A stretch of 33,673 bases of DNA. Source: an uncultured Gemella sp. GTDB lineage: Bacteria; Bacillota; Bacilli; Staphylococcales; Gemellaceae. Shown here piece after piece: positions 23,114-31,605 of the stretch. The translations under genes were made by a program, and so were the position numbers. Below the pieces are notes generated by a model. The model saw only the letters and a program-made list of their open reading frames with translations. It searched no databases and was not told the DNA's origin. Position 1 is the first letter of the stretch. The number at the start of each line of letters is the position of its first letter. The stretch lies in assembly GCF_900766305.1 (NCBI RefSeq), contig NZ_CAAFUZ010000048.1, positions 1-33,673 on the forward strand, read 5' to 3'.

Positions 23114-25507
23114 CTATTTTACTTTTTTTATGTTCCAAATGTCTTTTGCGTATTCTTCTACTGATCTGTCTGCAGAGAAGATTCCAGCATTAGCCGTATT
23201 AACTAAGCTCATTTGTCCCCATTTTTCTTTATCTTGATATGTTTGGGCTACTTTTTCTTGAGCTTCAACATAGCTTTCAAAGTCCGCTAGACACATGTAA
23301 TTATCTTGAGTTAGTAGATAATCTACGATAAAGTTGAAGTTCATTCCACCTACAGTCATAGTTCTAATGAAATCTAGTGTCTCTTTAATCTTAACTGAAC
23401 TATTGTAGTATTCCCATGGTTTATATCCTTGCGCATTTAGTGCGTCTACTTCTGGTGTTTCTAAACCGAAGATAAAGATATTATCATCTCCTACCGCTTC
23501 ATGAATTTCCACATTAGCTCCATCAAGTGTTCCTAACGTTAACGCCCCGTTTAGCATTAGTTTCATATTACCTGTTCCACTTGCTTCCTTACCGGCTTGT
23601 GAAATTTGTTCACTAATATCAGCGGCAGGAATAATTTTTTCAGCAAGGGTAACTTTGTAATCTGGTAAGAATACAACTTTAATGTACTGACGAACTAATT
23701 CATCACATTCAATCATTTGTGAGATTGAGTGAATAAATTTGATGATATTTTTAGCCATTTGATATCCAGATGAAGCTTTTGCTGCGAAGATAAATGTTCT
23801 TGGCACTGGACGTAATCCATTGTACTTAATTTCTCGGTATAAGTATACAATGTGTAAAGCATTAAGTAATTGACGTTTATATTCATGTAGTCTCTTAACT
23901 TGAACATCAAAGATAGAGTCTGGATTTACAGTTATACCTGTAGTATTTTGAATATATGTAGCAAGTTGTTCTTTTTTTACTTTTTTAATTTCTTGAAGTT
24001 TTGCTACAACTTTCTTATCGTTTTTATAGTCATTTAATTTACTAATTTTAGATAAATCTTTAACAAAATCATCACCAATTAAATCTTTAAGATAAGTTGC
24101 TAACTCAGGGTTTGCTTGTCCTAGCCATCTACGGTGAGCTATACCATTCGTAACATTACCAAATTTAGTTGGATACAATTCGTTAAACGCTCTAAATGTT
24201 GACTCAACAAGGATGTCACTGTGTAATTTAGATACTCCGTTAACATTATGACTTCCTACGATAGATAAGTTAGCCATTCTGATTTGATTATCATAAATTA
24301 TCGCAGTTTCTGCTAAAGTATAATCTTTACCTTGATCGATTACCCACTGACAGAATCGTTTGTTAATTTCTTCAATAATTGAGTAAATACGCGGTAATAA
24401 TGGCTTGAATAAATCTACAGACCATTTTTCTAAAGCTTCTGCCATAATTGTATGGTTTGTGTAGGCAAATGTCTTAGTTGTAATTTCCCAGGCTTTGTCC
24501 CAAGAATATCCGTATTCATCAAGTAATAATCTCATTAACTCTGGAACTCCCATAGCTGGATGAGTGTCGTTAATATGTAACGCTACATGCTCACTTAAGT
24601 TTTCTAATGTACCAAATTCATTATAGTGATTTTTTACTAGTTGTTGTAGTGATGCACTAATAAAGAAGTACTGTTGTTTTATACGTAATTCTTTACCTTC
24701 ATTTGTGCTGTCTGCTGGATATAATAATTTAGAAATTGATGAGGCGATTGCTTCTGCTTCTGAAGACTTAGAATATTCTCCTCGTTCAAATAGTTTCATA
24801 TTAAATCCTGTTTTAGCTTTTGCTTCCCAAAGACGTAATGTGTTAACTGTTTTAGTTTTATATCCAGATATTAATAAATCATAAGGTTCCGCTTGGATTG
24901 AAGTATAATCTTTATGCTCAACTTTAAATCCATCTTCAGTCATTTTTTCTTCTACATGACCGTAGAATCTCACTTCTATTTCTTCATCATTTCTATAAAC
25001 AAGACCATATTTTCCTAAGTCTAACCAATAGTCTGGAAATTCTTGTTGCCAACCATTGTTGATTACTTGTTTGAATATTCCATATTCATAAAGAATAGAA
25101 AAACCTGTTACTGGGTAATCACTACTAGTTAAGGCATCTAGATAACATGAAGCAAGTCTTCCAAGCCCACCATTACCTAAACCTGGATCTGGTTCTATAT
25201 CATAAATTTCATCTAAATTAAAATTATTTTTTTCTAAATACTCTTTAGTTTCTTTTTCTAATCCTAGATTAAATAAGTTATTTCTTAGAGTTCTACCTAC
25301 TAGAAACTCCATTGACATGTAGTAAGCACGTTTTTGCTTTGTTTTTTTCAATTCTTGTTCATAAGCAAATTTTTTCTCAGATAATTTTTCTCTTACCGTA
25401 CTCATTAACGCTTCATAAACTTGACGTTTACTTGCTGAAGTTATAGTAATCCCAAATTGTCTTTTTAAATACTTCTCTATTCTTTGTTCAAATTCTTGAT
25501 TTTTCAT
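23114..25507 (-). CDS. glgP: Glycogen phosphorylase
   Basis: A PLP-dependent GT35 enzyme that releases glucose 1-phosphate from glycogen chain ends. 797 residues, a normal length. The N-terminal motif EPDPGLGNGGLGRLASCYLD, HINDTHPA and VKRLHEYKRQLLN are visible. The PLP-binding Lys is near residue 649 within GTGNMKLMLNGAL. It is the last gene of glgB-C-D-A-P, 24 bases after glgA, and is followed by a terminator. Having synthesis and breakdown enzymes in one operon implies that flux is set mainly by enzyme activity. Confidence 0.96.
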   Translation of the reverse strand: MKNQEFEQRIEKYLKRQFGITITSASKRQVYEALMSTVREKLSEKKFAYEQELKKTKQKRAYYMSMEFLVGRTLRNNLFNLGLEKETKEYLEKNNFNLDEIYDIEPDPGLGNGGLGRLASCYLDALTSSDYPVTGFSILYEYGIFKQVINNGWQQEFPDYWLDLGKYGLVYRNDEEIEVRFYGHVEEKMTEDGFKVEHKDYTSIQAEPYDLLISGYKTKTVNTLRLWEAKAKTGFNMKLFERGEYSKSSEAEAIASSISKLLYPADSTNEGKELRIKQQYFFISASLQQLVKNHYNEFGTLENLSEHVALHINDTHPAMGVPELMRLLLDEYGYSWDKAWEITTKTFAYTNHTIMAEALEKWSVDLFKPLLPRIYSIIEEINKRFCQWVIDQGKDYTLAETAIIYDNQIRMANLSIVGSHNVNGVSKLHSDILVESTFRAFNELYPTKFGNVTNGIAHRRWLGQANPELATYLKDLIGDDFVKDLSKISKLNDYKNDKKVVAKLQEIKKVKKEQLATYIQNTTGITVNPDSIFDVQVKRLHEYKRQLLNALHIVYLYREIKYNGLRPVPRTFIFAAKASSGYQMAKNIIKFIHSISQMIECDELVRQYIKVVFLPDYKVTLAEKIIPAADISEQISQAGKEASGTGNMKLMLNGALTLGTLDGANVEIHEAVGDDNIFIFGLETPEVDALNAQGYKPWEYYNSSVKIKETLDFIRTMTVGGMNFNFIVDYLLTQDNYMCLADFESYVEAQEKVAQTYQDKEKWGQMSLVNTANAGIFSADRSVEEYAKDIWNIKKVK

Positions 25508-25531
25508 TATTCTCTCCTATAAACTAGTTCA

Positions 25532-26950
25532 CTAGACTATTTCATTGTACATATCTATATATTGTAAAGCTGATTTTTTCCAACTTACATCTTGTTTAAT
25601 TGCATTCTTCATAATTTTATTCCAAATATGACGTTCTTGGTAATAGCAGTATGTCGCTCTGTAAACAGCATCTAGCATATCATACGCATCGAAACTTTCA
25701 AATGTAAATCCTGTTCCAGACTTACCGTCAAATGGTTCTACCGTATCTCTTAAGCCACCAACTCTGTGAACAATCGGCACTGTAGCGTATCTCATTGAAA
25801 TTAATTGAGATAAACCACATGGTTCAGTTTTAGAAGGCATTAAGAACATATCACAAGAACTATATACTTTTGAAGATACTTCCGATGAAAACATAATTAA
25901 ACTTCTAACTTTGTCATGACGACGGTATTCTAATGAACGTAGTGCATCTTCATAATGTCTATCCCCTGTTCCTAAAATTACCAACTGTGCACCAGTTTTT
26001 AAAATTTCATCAGCAACATGTAAAACTAAATCAATACCTTTTTGATGAGTTAATCTAGTTACCATTCCAATCATAGGGATATTTTCATTTACTTCCAAAG
26101 CTAATTCTTCTTGGAATTTTAACTTGTTTTCTACTTTGTTTTTTAAAGTTTTCACATCGAAGTTTTTAAAAATTTGTTTATCTGTTTTCGAATTGAACTT
26201 GTCTATATCTAATCCATTAATAATACCGTGAAGTTTCCCTTGTTCTACTCTTAAAATATCATCTAATCCATACGAGAAGTACGGGTCTAATATTTCATGA
26301 GCATATGTTTCACTTACAGTATTTATTCTATCGGCTAATTGGATAGCTCCTTTTAATAGATTTAAATCTCCTTTGTAGATTAAGGCATCAAAATACTTAT
26401 TATCTAATCCAAATAGATTTCCCATCTCATAAGGATTAAATTTACCTTGGAATTCTATATTATGAATTGATATTACACTCTTAATATTTTGATAGAACCA
26501 TTCTCCCCTCGACTTAAGATCATCTAGGTAAATAACTGATAATGCAGCATGCCAATCATTTGCATTAACTATATCAGGTCTATAATCGACATGAGGAAGT
26601 ATTTCTAATGCTGCTTTCGAGAAGAACCCGAATCGTTCACCATCATCATCTTGTCCATAGACACTATCTCTATTGAAATACTGTTCATTATCAATAAAAT
26701 AATAAGTTACTCCGTTTACTACTGTTTCAAAAATTCCACAGTATACTGTTCTCCATCCTAAATTAATAAAAATATGTTGTCTGTATTTTAAATCGTACTT
26801 ATCTCTATCTATTGAAGAATACAACGGTAGTACTACCCTTGCTTCTACATTTTCATCTTGAAGGGCTTTTGGTAATGAACCTATTACATCACCTAGACCT
26901 CCAACTTTAACAAATGGTGCCGCTTCAGCTGCCACGAATAAAATTTTCAT
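25532..26950 (-). CDS. glgA: Glycogen synthase (ADP-glucose)
   Basis: A GT5 enzyme that adds glucose from ADP-glucose to alpha-1,4 chains. 472 residues. The substrate-binding KVGGLGDV motif (Lys15-Val22) is near the N-terminus. Other conserved blocks are NANDWHAAL, TVSETYAHEI, GMVTRLTHQKG and SKTEPCGLSQL near the C-terminus. GGAG stands seven bases before the ATG. It is separated from glgD by a 143-base gap that holds an internal promoter candidate and an 11-bp inverted repeat, so glgA-glgP may also be transcribed separately. Confidence 0.95.
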   Translation of the reverse strand: MKILFVAAEAAPFVKVGGLGDVIGSLPKALQDENVEARVVLPLYSSIDRDKYDLKYRQHIFINLGWRTVYCGIFETVVNGVTYYFIDNEQYFNRDSVYGQDDDGERFGFFSKAALEILPHVDYRPDIVNANDWHAALSVIYLDDLKSRGEWFYQNIKSVISIHNIEFQGKFNPYEMGNLFGLDNKYFDALIYKGDLNLLKGAIQLADRINTVSETYAHEILDPYFSYGLDDILRVEQGKLHGIINGLDIDKFNSKTDKQIFKNFDVKTLKNKVENKLKFQEELALEVNENIPMIGMVTRLTHQKGIDLVLHVADEILKTGAQLVILGTGDRHYEDALRSLEYRRHDKVRSLIMFSSEVSSKVYSSCDMFLMPSKTEPCGLSQLISMRYATVPIVHRVGGLRDTVEPFDGKSGTGFTFESFDAYDMLDAVYRATYCYYQERHIWNKIMKNAIKQDVSWKKSALQYIDMYNEIV

Positions 26951-26986
26951 TACATTTCTCCTTATTCGTAATTTACTTTCATACTA

Positions 26987-27089
26987 AAAGGGTTAGTTTT
27001 AGATGTAGTCTATCTGTATATTATACTCTTTTTTCTTTTGAAAATCGAAAGCTTTACAAATTTCTCATACATTTTAATCTAACCCTTTT
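26987..27089. repeat. Long-range inverted repeat in the glgD-glgA gap
   Basis: AAAAGGGTTAG (26987-26997) is perfectly complementary to CTAACCCTTTT (27079-27089), closing an 81-base interval. On the minus strand the first arm lies just past the glgD stop and the second about 35 bases before the glgA start. A TATAAT lies inside it. Could be a loose terminator, a leader structure, or a small mobile repeat. Confidence 0.45.
27020..27025 (-). promoter_or_regulatory. Possible internal promoter (-10) before glgA
   Basis: TATAAT at 27025-27020 on the minus strand. With a 17-base spacer the -35 would be TCGATT, a weak match. The start would be near 27013, about 60 bases before glgA. Confidence 0.35.
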
Positions 27090-27093
27090 TTTA

Positions 27094-28209
27094 TTATTCT
27101 ACTATTTTACCTTTTTCTACGATAACTTGGCAGTTTTCTGTTCCTTTTAATTCAACTTTTTCTGAAACTACTGCATATTTATCTAGAATTACACAATCTA
27201 AGTATGCTGATTTTTTAATCACGCAATTTGGCAGTACTATTGAGTTTTTAATTACTGCTCCTTCTTCAACTACAACATCTCTAAATAGAATACTGTTTTC
27301 TACAATTCCGTTAATTTCACAACCATCACCTAGTATAGAATTCTTAACAATTGCTCCGTCTCCATATGTAGTTGGCACACTATCTGCTACTCTTGTTAGA
27401 ATATCTGTTCCTGATAAGAACAATTCATTTAACTTGTCTGGATTTAATAAATCACGGTTGAAATTATAGTATTCTTGAACACTATTAATTGTTCTATTGT
27501 AATTCTTGATTTCATATCCATAAACATTTAGACGATGGAAGTTCTTAGTAATAAAGTCTAATAGAAGATCCTGCCATCCTAATGTCGTCCCTTTTTTAAC
27601 CAATTCTTTAAACATTTGTTTAGACATTATATAGATTTTAACCTGTGTCGGACACACTTGATCAAATCCATCATAATGATATAAACTGTCATAAACTCTA
27701 TTCTTGTCATCAAAAATTATTTGCGATTCACGTTGTTGCGGTTTTCTATAAGTATAAGCTAACGTTATATCTGCATTTGTTGATTTATGGTAATTTACCA
27801 TATCTTTAAAATCAATATTACCTACAATGTTTCCATCAGCTAAAATACAATATTCTTCTAATAATGTATCTGCATATTTAGAAGCATCCCCTAATGCCTC
27901 AATCTTGTTCTGAGCTACATGGTTTGAGTGATGATTTGACATTGGAGTTATAAATTTAAGTCCACTATTTTTTCTATTTAGATCCCAGTCTTTCCCCCAA
28001 CTTAAGTGATCCATTAAAGATTTATAGTGATAATTCGTTACTACTGCAATATTTGATACTTCAGCTTTTACTAAAGAAGATAACATGAAATCAATCATTC
28101 TATATCTTGATGCAACCGCTAAAGATGCTAGTGTTCTATTTCTTACTAATCCTTGCAAATCATCATTACGATAGTTATCTGCAAATAATACACAAAACGC
28201 ATTTACCAT
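27094..28209 (-). CDS. glgD: GlgD, non-catalytic ADP-glucose pyrophosphorylase subunit
   Basis: 371 residues, homologous to GlgC but with the N-terminal glycine-rich nucleotide motif (GGQGTRL in GlgC) replaced by FADNYRNDDLQGLVRNRTLA. Such GlgD subunits in Firmicutes do not catalyse on their own but raise the activity of GlgC in a mixed tetramer. The RYRMIDFMLS block and the C-terminal left-handed beta-helix repeats (from about residue 280, IVKNSILGDG then IVENSILF) remain. It starts one base after the glgC stop, so the two subunits are made together. Confidence 0.93.
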   Translation of the reverse strand: MVNAFCVLFADNYRNDDLQGLVRNRTLASLAVASRYRMIDFMLSSLVKAEVSNIAVVTNYHYKSLMDHLSWGKDWDLNRKNSGLKFITPMSNHHSNHVAQNKIEALGDASKYADTLLEEYCILADGNIVGNIDFKDMVNYHKSTNADITLAYTYRKPQQRESQIIFDDKNRVYDSLYHYDGFDQVCPTQVKIYIMSKQMFKELVKKGTTLGWQDLLLDFITKNFHRLNVYGYEIKNYNRTINSVQEYYNFNRDLLNPDKLNELFLSGTDILTRVADSVPTTYGDGAIVKNSILGDGCEINGIVENSILFRDVVVEEGAVIKNSIVLPNCVIKKSAYLDCVILDKYAVVSEKVELKGTENCQVIVEKGKIVE

Positions 28210-28210
28210 A

Positions 28211-29383
28211 TTATTTTCCCTCTACTTTCCTATTCTCATTTACTACTTCATCCCTACCGATTACTGTTATTTGTTCTTTTCCTAAAACTATTTCTCTGTT
28301 ACCAACTTCTACATTTTCCTTAATTACAGAACCTTCTGCAATAATTGAATTATATACTTTAGCACCTTTTTCTATTAGTACATCTTTCATTATTATACTT
28401 CCTACAACTTCTGCACCTTCTTCGATTCTAACACCTGAAGAGATAATTGATTCAGAAACAGTACCATAAACTGCAGTACCATCAGAAATCATAGAATTTT
28501 TCACATTTGCACTGTGTCCTAAGTATTGTGGCATTGCTCCATCGTGACGATAATAAATTCTCCATAATCTATCATCAATGTTAAAGTTCTCTTTATTTTT
28601 AATAAGGTCCATATTAGCTTCCCATAAGCTTTCTATTGTACCTACATCTTTCCAATATCCGTAAAATGGATATGCATAAATGTTTTTACCTTCATTTAAC
28701 ATCATTGGAATAATATTTTTACCGAAGTCTTTTTCACTATCAAGATTTTCTTCATCACGAATCAGGTATTCTCTAAGTTCTTTCCAACTAAAGATATAAA
28801 TACCCATTGATGCTTTTGTAGATATAGGATTTTCTGGTTTTTCTAAAAACTCTGTAACTTTTAAATCTGTATTAGTATTTAAAATACCAAAACGGCTCGC
28901 TTCTTCAAGAGGAACATTAATATGAGCTATTGTTAAGTCAGCACCTTTTTGTTTATGGAAATCTAACATTTCTTTGTAATTCATTTTGTAAATGTGATCT
29001 CCAGATAAAATAAGTACGTATTCTGGATTGTATTGCTCTATGTATTTAATATTTTGATAAATAGCATTAGCTGTTCCTTTATACCATTCTCCCGTTTTAC
29101 CTGCAGTATACGGAGGTAGAATTGATAATCCACCATCCATTCTATCTAAATCCCATGGTTGACCATTACCCATGTATGAGTTAAGCTCAAGTGGCATAAA
29201 CTGCGTTAATACACCCACTGTTGAAATTCCAGAGTTCGCACAGTTTGATAATGGAAAATCGATAATTCTATATTTTCCACCAAAAGGTACGGCTGGTTTT
29301 GCCATATCTTTAGTTAATACTTGAAGCCTCGTACCTTGTCCTCCTGCTAGTAGCATAGCTACTACTTCTTTTTTTCGTGCCAT
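28211..29383 (-). CDS. glgC: GlgC, glucose-1-phosphate adenylyltransferase
   Basis: Makes ADP-glucose from glucose 1-phosphate and ATP, the committed step of glycogen synthesis. 390 residues. The nucleotide motif [10 protein letters not shown] (11-20), [15 protein letters not shown] (29-43), the substrate segment EFLEKPENP and [15 protein letters not shown] are intact, followed by C-terminal beta-helix repeats. It is followed at one base by glgD, its partner subunit, and preceded by glgB. A GGGGG-type ribosome binding site stands before the ATG. Confidence 0.96.
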   Translation of the reverse strand: MARKKEVVAMLLAGGQGTRLQVLTKDMAKPAVPFGGKYRIIDFPLSNCANSGISTVGVLTQFMPLELNSYMGNGQPWDLDRMDGGLSILPPYTAGKTGEWYKGTANAIYQNIKYIEQYNPEYVLILSGDHIYKMNYKEMLDFHKQKGADLTIAHINVPLEEASRFGILNTNTDLKVTEFLEKPENPISTKASMGIYIFSWKELREYLIRDEENLDSEKDFGKNIIPMMLNEGKNIYAYPFYGYWKDVGTIESLWEANMDLIKNKENFNIDDRLWRIYYRHDGAMPQYLGHSANVKNSMISDGTAVYGTVSESIISSGVRIEEGAEVVGSIIMKDVLIEKGAKVYNSIIAEGSVIKENVEVGNREIVLGKEQITVIGRDEVVNENRKVEGK

Positions 29384-29411
29384 AAATTTGACCCCCTTCT
29401 TCTAAAACTTA

Positions 29412-31265
29412 TTATTTCTTTTCTATATACATCGTTGTATAAGGTGGTATGTTTATACTCAAAGTATATTTAAATTCATTTTTCTCTTTATTTATAGTTT
29501 TTAAATTTCTATTCGAGATTGCTAATCCGTCATATTTCTTGGCATCAGAGTTTAATGCTATTTTATAACTTCCCCAAGTATTTACTCCTATTTCGTAATG
29601 TTTTAATACTTGATTAGAAAAGTTAGTTACTACCAATACTTCTTTACCAGATCTATCTTTACGAGAGAAAGCAAAAACATTATTGTTATTATCGTCTACA
29701 ACATGCCATTTAAATCCATCCCAGTCACTATCATTTTCCCATAATGCAGGTGTAGATTTATAGTATTTGTTAAGCTCTTTAACATATCTATGTGTATGTA
29801 CATGTTTAGGATACAGCATTAATAACCAATCTAATTCTCTTTCTTCATCCCATTCAATAAATTGTGCAATATCAATTCCCATAAATGTTAGTTTTTTACC
29901 AGGATGTGCATACATATATCCTAAAAATGCCTTAAAGTTTCCAAACTTATCTTCATAAGGAACCGGACTTTTATCTAATAGCGATTTTTTACCATGTACT
30001 ACTTCATCATGTGAAATTGGTAGGATAAAGTTTTCTGAAAATGCATAATGCATTGAGAAAGTAAATTTGTTATGTACTCCTTTTCTGAAGAAAGGATCTG
30101 TTTCTAAATAATCAAGACTATCATTCATCCATCCCATGTTCCACTTAAAGTCAAATCCTAAACCACCATGTTCAACAGCGGCTGTTACTTTTGGATAACT
30201 TGTTGATTCTTCCGCAATCATACTAACTCCAGGATAGTTTTCTTTTATATAAAGATTTAAATTCTTTAAAAAGTCAATTGCTTCTATGTTCTCAAAACCA
30301 CCATAGATATTTCTTGCAGATTTATCTTCGTCTCTGCAGTAGTTTAAAAATATCATCGAACTAACCGCGTCTACTCGAATTCCATCAATATGATAATCTT
30401 CTATCCAAGAAACTGCACTTGATGTTAAAAATGATCTTACTTCATTTCGTCCATAGTCGAAGACTCTAGTTCCCCAACCTTCGTGCTCCATCTTTCTTGT
30501 ATCTGAGTACTCATAACAATGAGTCCCATCAAATTCGTATAATCCATGTGCATCTTTAGTAAAATGTCCTGGTACCCAGTCCAAAATTACTCCAATATTA
30601 TTTTGATGACAGCAATCAACAAAATACATAAAATCTTCTGGTGTACCATATCTCGAAGTCGGTGAAAAATATCCCGTTGCCTGATATCCCCAAGATTTGT
30701 CATATGGGTATTCAGTCACAGGTAATAATTCTATATGAGTATAGTTCATGTCTTTAACATAGTCTACTAAAGTATGGGCTAACTCTCTGTAGCTTAATTC
30801 CTTACCATCTTCGTGATGTTTCCATGAACCCAAGTGTACTTCGTAAATGTTCATTGGGCCATGATATGGAACCTCCCTAGATTTCATCCATTTACTATCC
30901 TTCCACTCATAGCTAGGTAATGAATAAACTTTCGAAGCAGTTAAAGGTCTAGTTTCTGCATGTTTTGCATAAGGATCTGCTTTCCACAATTCATTACCAC
31001 TTTTTGTAACAATTACATATTTATATGCGTCATATTGCTTTATTCCAAAAAGTTCAATTTCAAATATTCCCTTATCGTTAACTAATTTCATCTCATGTGC
31101 ATGCGGATGCCAAGAGCAAAACTCACCAGTTACAAACACTCTTCTAGCATTTGGTGCCCAGACTCTAAATGTACATTTATCTCCATCCAAGAATGATCCT
31201 AAAAATTTATGGCTATGGTAATTAGTTCCTTCATGGAATAAATATTCGGCCATATTATTCTTCAC
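29412..31265 (-). CDS. glgB: 1,4-alpha-glucan branching enzyme
   Basis: A GH13_9 enzyme that creates alpha-1,6 branches in glycogen. 617 residues: a CBM48-like N-terminal domain (about 18-105), the catalytic barrel and a C-terminal beta domain. Catalytic residues are visible: Asp299 in GIRVDAVSSM, Glu352 in MIAEEST and Asp420 in PISHDEVVHGKKS. The start is a GTG at 31265 with GGGGG seven bases upstream; the ATG at 31253 is too far from that site. First gene of the glg operon. Upstream lie a LacI-type palindrome (31288-31303) and a good promoter (31398-31426). Confidence 0.95.
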   Translation of the reverse strand: MKNNMAEYLFHEGTNYHSHKFLGSFLDGDKCTFRVWAPNARRVFVTGEFCSWHPHAHEMKLVNDKGIFEIELFGIKQYDAYKYVIVTKSGNELWKADPYAKHAETRPLTASKVYSLPSYEWKDSKWMKSREVPYHGPMNIYEVHLGSWKHHEDGKELSYRELAHTLVDYVKDMNYTHIELLPVTEYPYDKSWGYQATGYFSPTSRYGTPEDFMYFVDCCHQNNIGVILDWVPGHFTKDAHGLYEFDGTHCYEYSDTRKMEHEGWGTRVFDYGRNEVRSFLTSSAVSWIEDYHIDGIRVDAVSSMIFLNYCRDEDKSARNIYGGFENIEAIDFLKNLNLYIKENYPGVSMIAEESTSYPKVTAAVEHGGLGFDFKWNMGWMNDSLDYLETDPFFRKGVHNKFTFSMHYAFSENFILPISHDEVVHGKKSLLDKSPVPYEDKFGNFKAFLGYMYAHPGKKLTFMGIDIAQFIEWDEERELDWLLMLYPKHVHTHRYVKELNKYYKSTPALWENDSDWDGFKWHVVDDNNNNVFAFSRKDRSGKEVLVVTNFSNQVLKHYEIGVNTWGSYKIALNSDAKKYDGLAISNRNLKTINKEKNEFKYTLSINIPPYTTMYIEKK

Positions 31266-31287
31266 TTAATAACCCCCTTTTCACTAT

Positions 31288-31303
31288 AAGTAAACGTTTA
31301 CTT
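31288..31303. promoter_or_regulatory. Perfect 16-bp palindrome, LacI-family or cre-like operator
   Basis: AAGTAAACGTTTACTT is a perfect palindrome centred on CG, the hallmark of operators for LacI/GalR-family regulators such as MalR and CcpA. It misses the cre consensus (WTGNAANCGNWNNCW) at one position. It lies 22 bases upstream of the glgB start codon, just downstream of the weaker promoter candidate and about 90 bases downstream of the start from the stronger one. Confidence 0.65.
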
Positions 31304-31397
31304 CAGCAGGTAAAAATTTTTAGCAATAAAGAAATAAAAAATATCAATAAAAAATAGTTTATAATATCACTAATTATTCCTTTATTTTTATACATAT

Positions 31398-31426
31398 AGT
31401 ATAACATAATGAAGCCTTGATGTAAA
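31398..31426 (-). promoter_or_regulatory. Promoter of the glycogen operon
   Basis: Minus-strand -35 TTTACA (31426-31421), 17-base spacer, extended -10 TGTTATACT (hexamer 31403-31398). It predicts a leader of about 125 bases that includes the palindrome. Confidence 0.7.
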
Positions 31427-31546
31427 TGTTTTCTATAGTTGTTTTCTATAATTTTTTATAGCCTTTTCATTGCTTTTATATTAATTATTTTTTGTTATTT
31501 TATAATTATGATATTTACTTTTAAAAACTTTTATATTAAAATTAAC

Positions 31547-31576
31547 TTGATTGATTTTGGAAAATAAATTAATAAT
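31547..31576 (+). promoter_or_regulatory. Possible promoter of the GH13 hydrolase gene
   Basis: Plus-strand -35 TTGATT (31547-31552), 18-base spacer, -10 AATAAT (31571-31576). It would start near 31583, ahead of the GGAG at 31593-31596. In such AT-rich sequence chance matches are likely. Confidence 0.4.
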
Positions 31577-31605
31577 GAAAATTTTATATTTTGGAGATGA
31601 AAAAT

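Larger units (their letters stand above)
31266..31605. other. Divergent regulatory region between glgB and the GH13 hydrolase gene
   Basis: These 340 bases contain no credible gene. They hold the glgB ribosome binding site, the palindrome at 31288-31303, the glg promoter at 31398-31426, a second weaker minus-strand promoter candidate (TTGATA, 19-base spacer, TAAAAA at 31322-31317) and, on the plus strand, a promoter candidate at 31547-31576. The rest is very AT-rich with no other structure that I can see. Confidence 0.6.

Noticed and set aside
27046..27059. Possible cre site (TCGAAAGCTTTACA) in the glgD-glgA gap
   Set aside because: It lacks the central CG pair required by CcpA and LacI-family sites and matches the consensus only loosely.
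28209..28211. glgC and glgD as a duplicated or broken gene pair
   Set aside because: The altered N-terminal motif of the second copy is the normal feature of GlgD subunits in Firmicutes, and both frames are intact.
28107..28469. Plus-strand open frame of 120 codons
   Set aside because: Antisense to the glgC/glgD junction; composition is that of a shadow frame.
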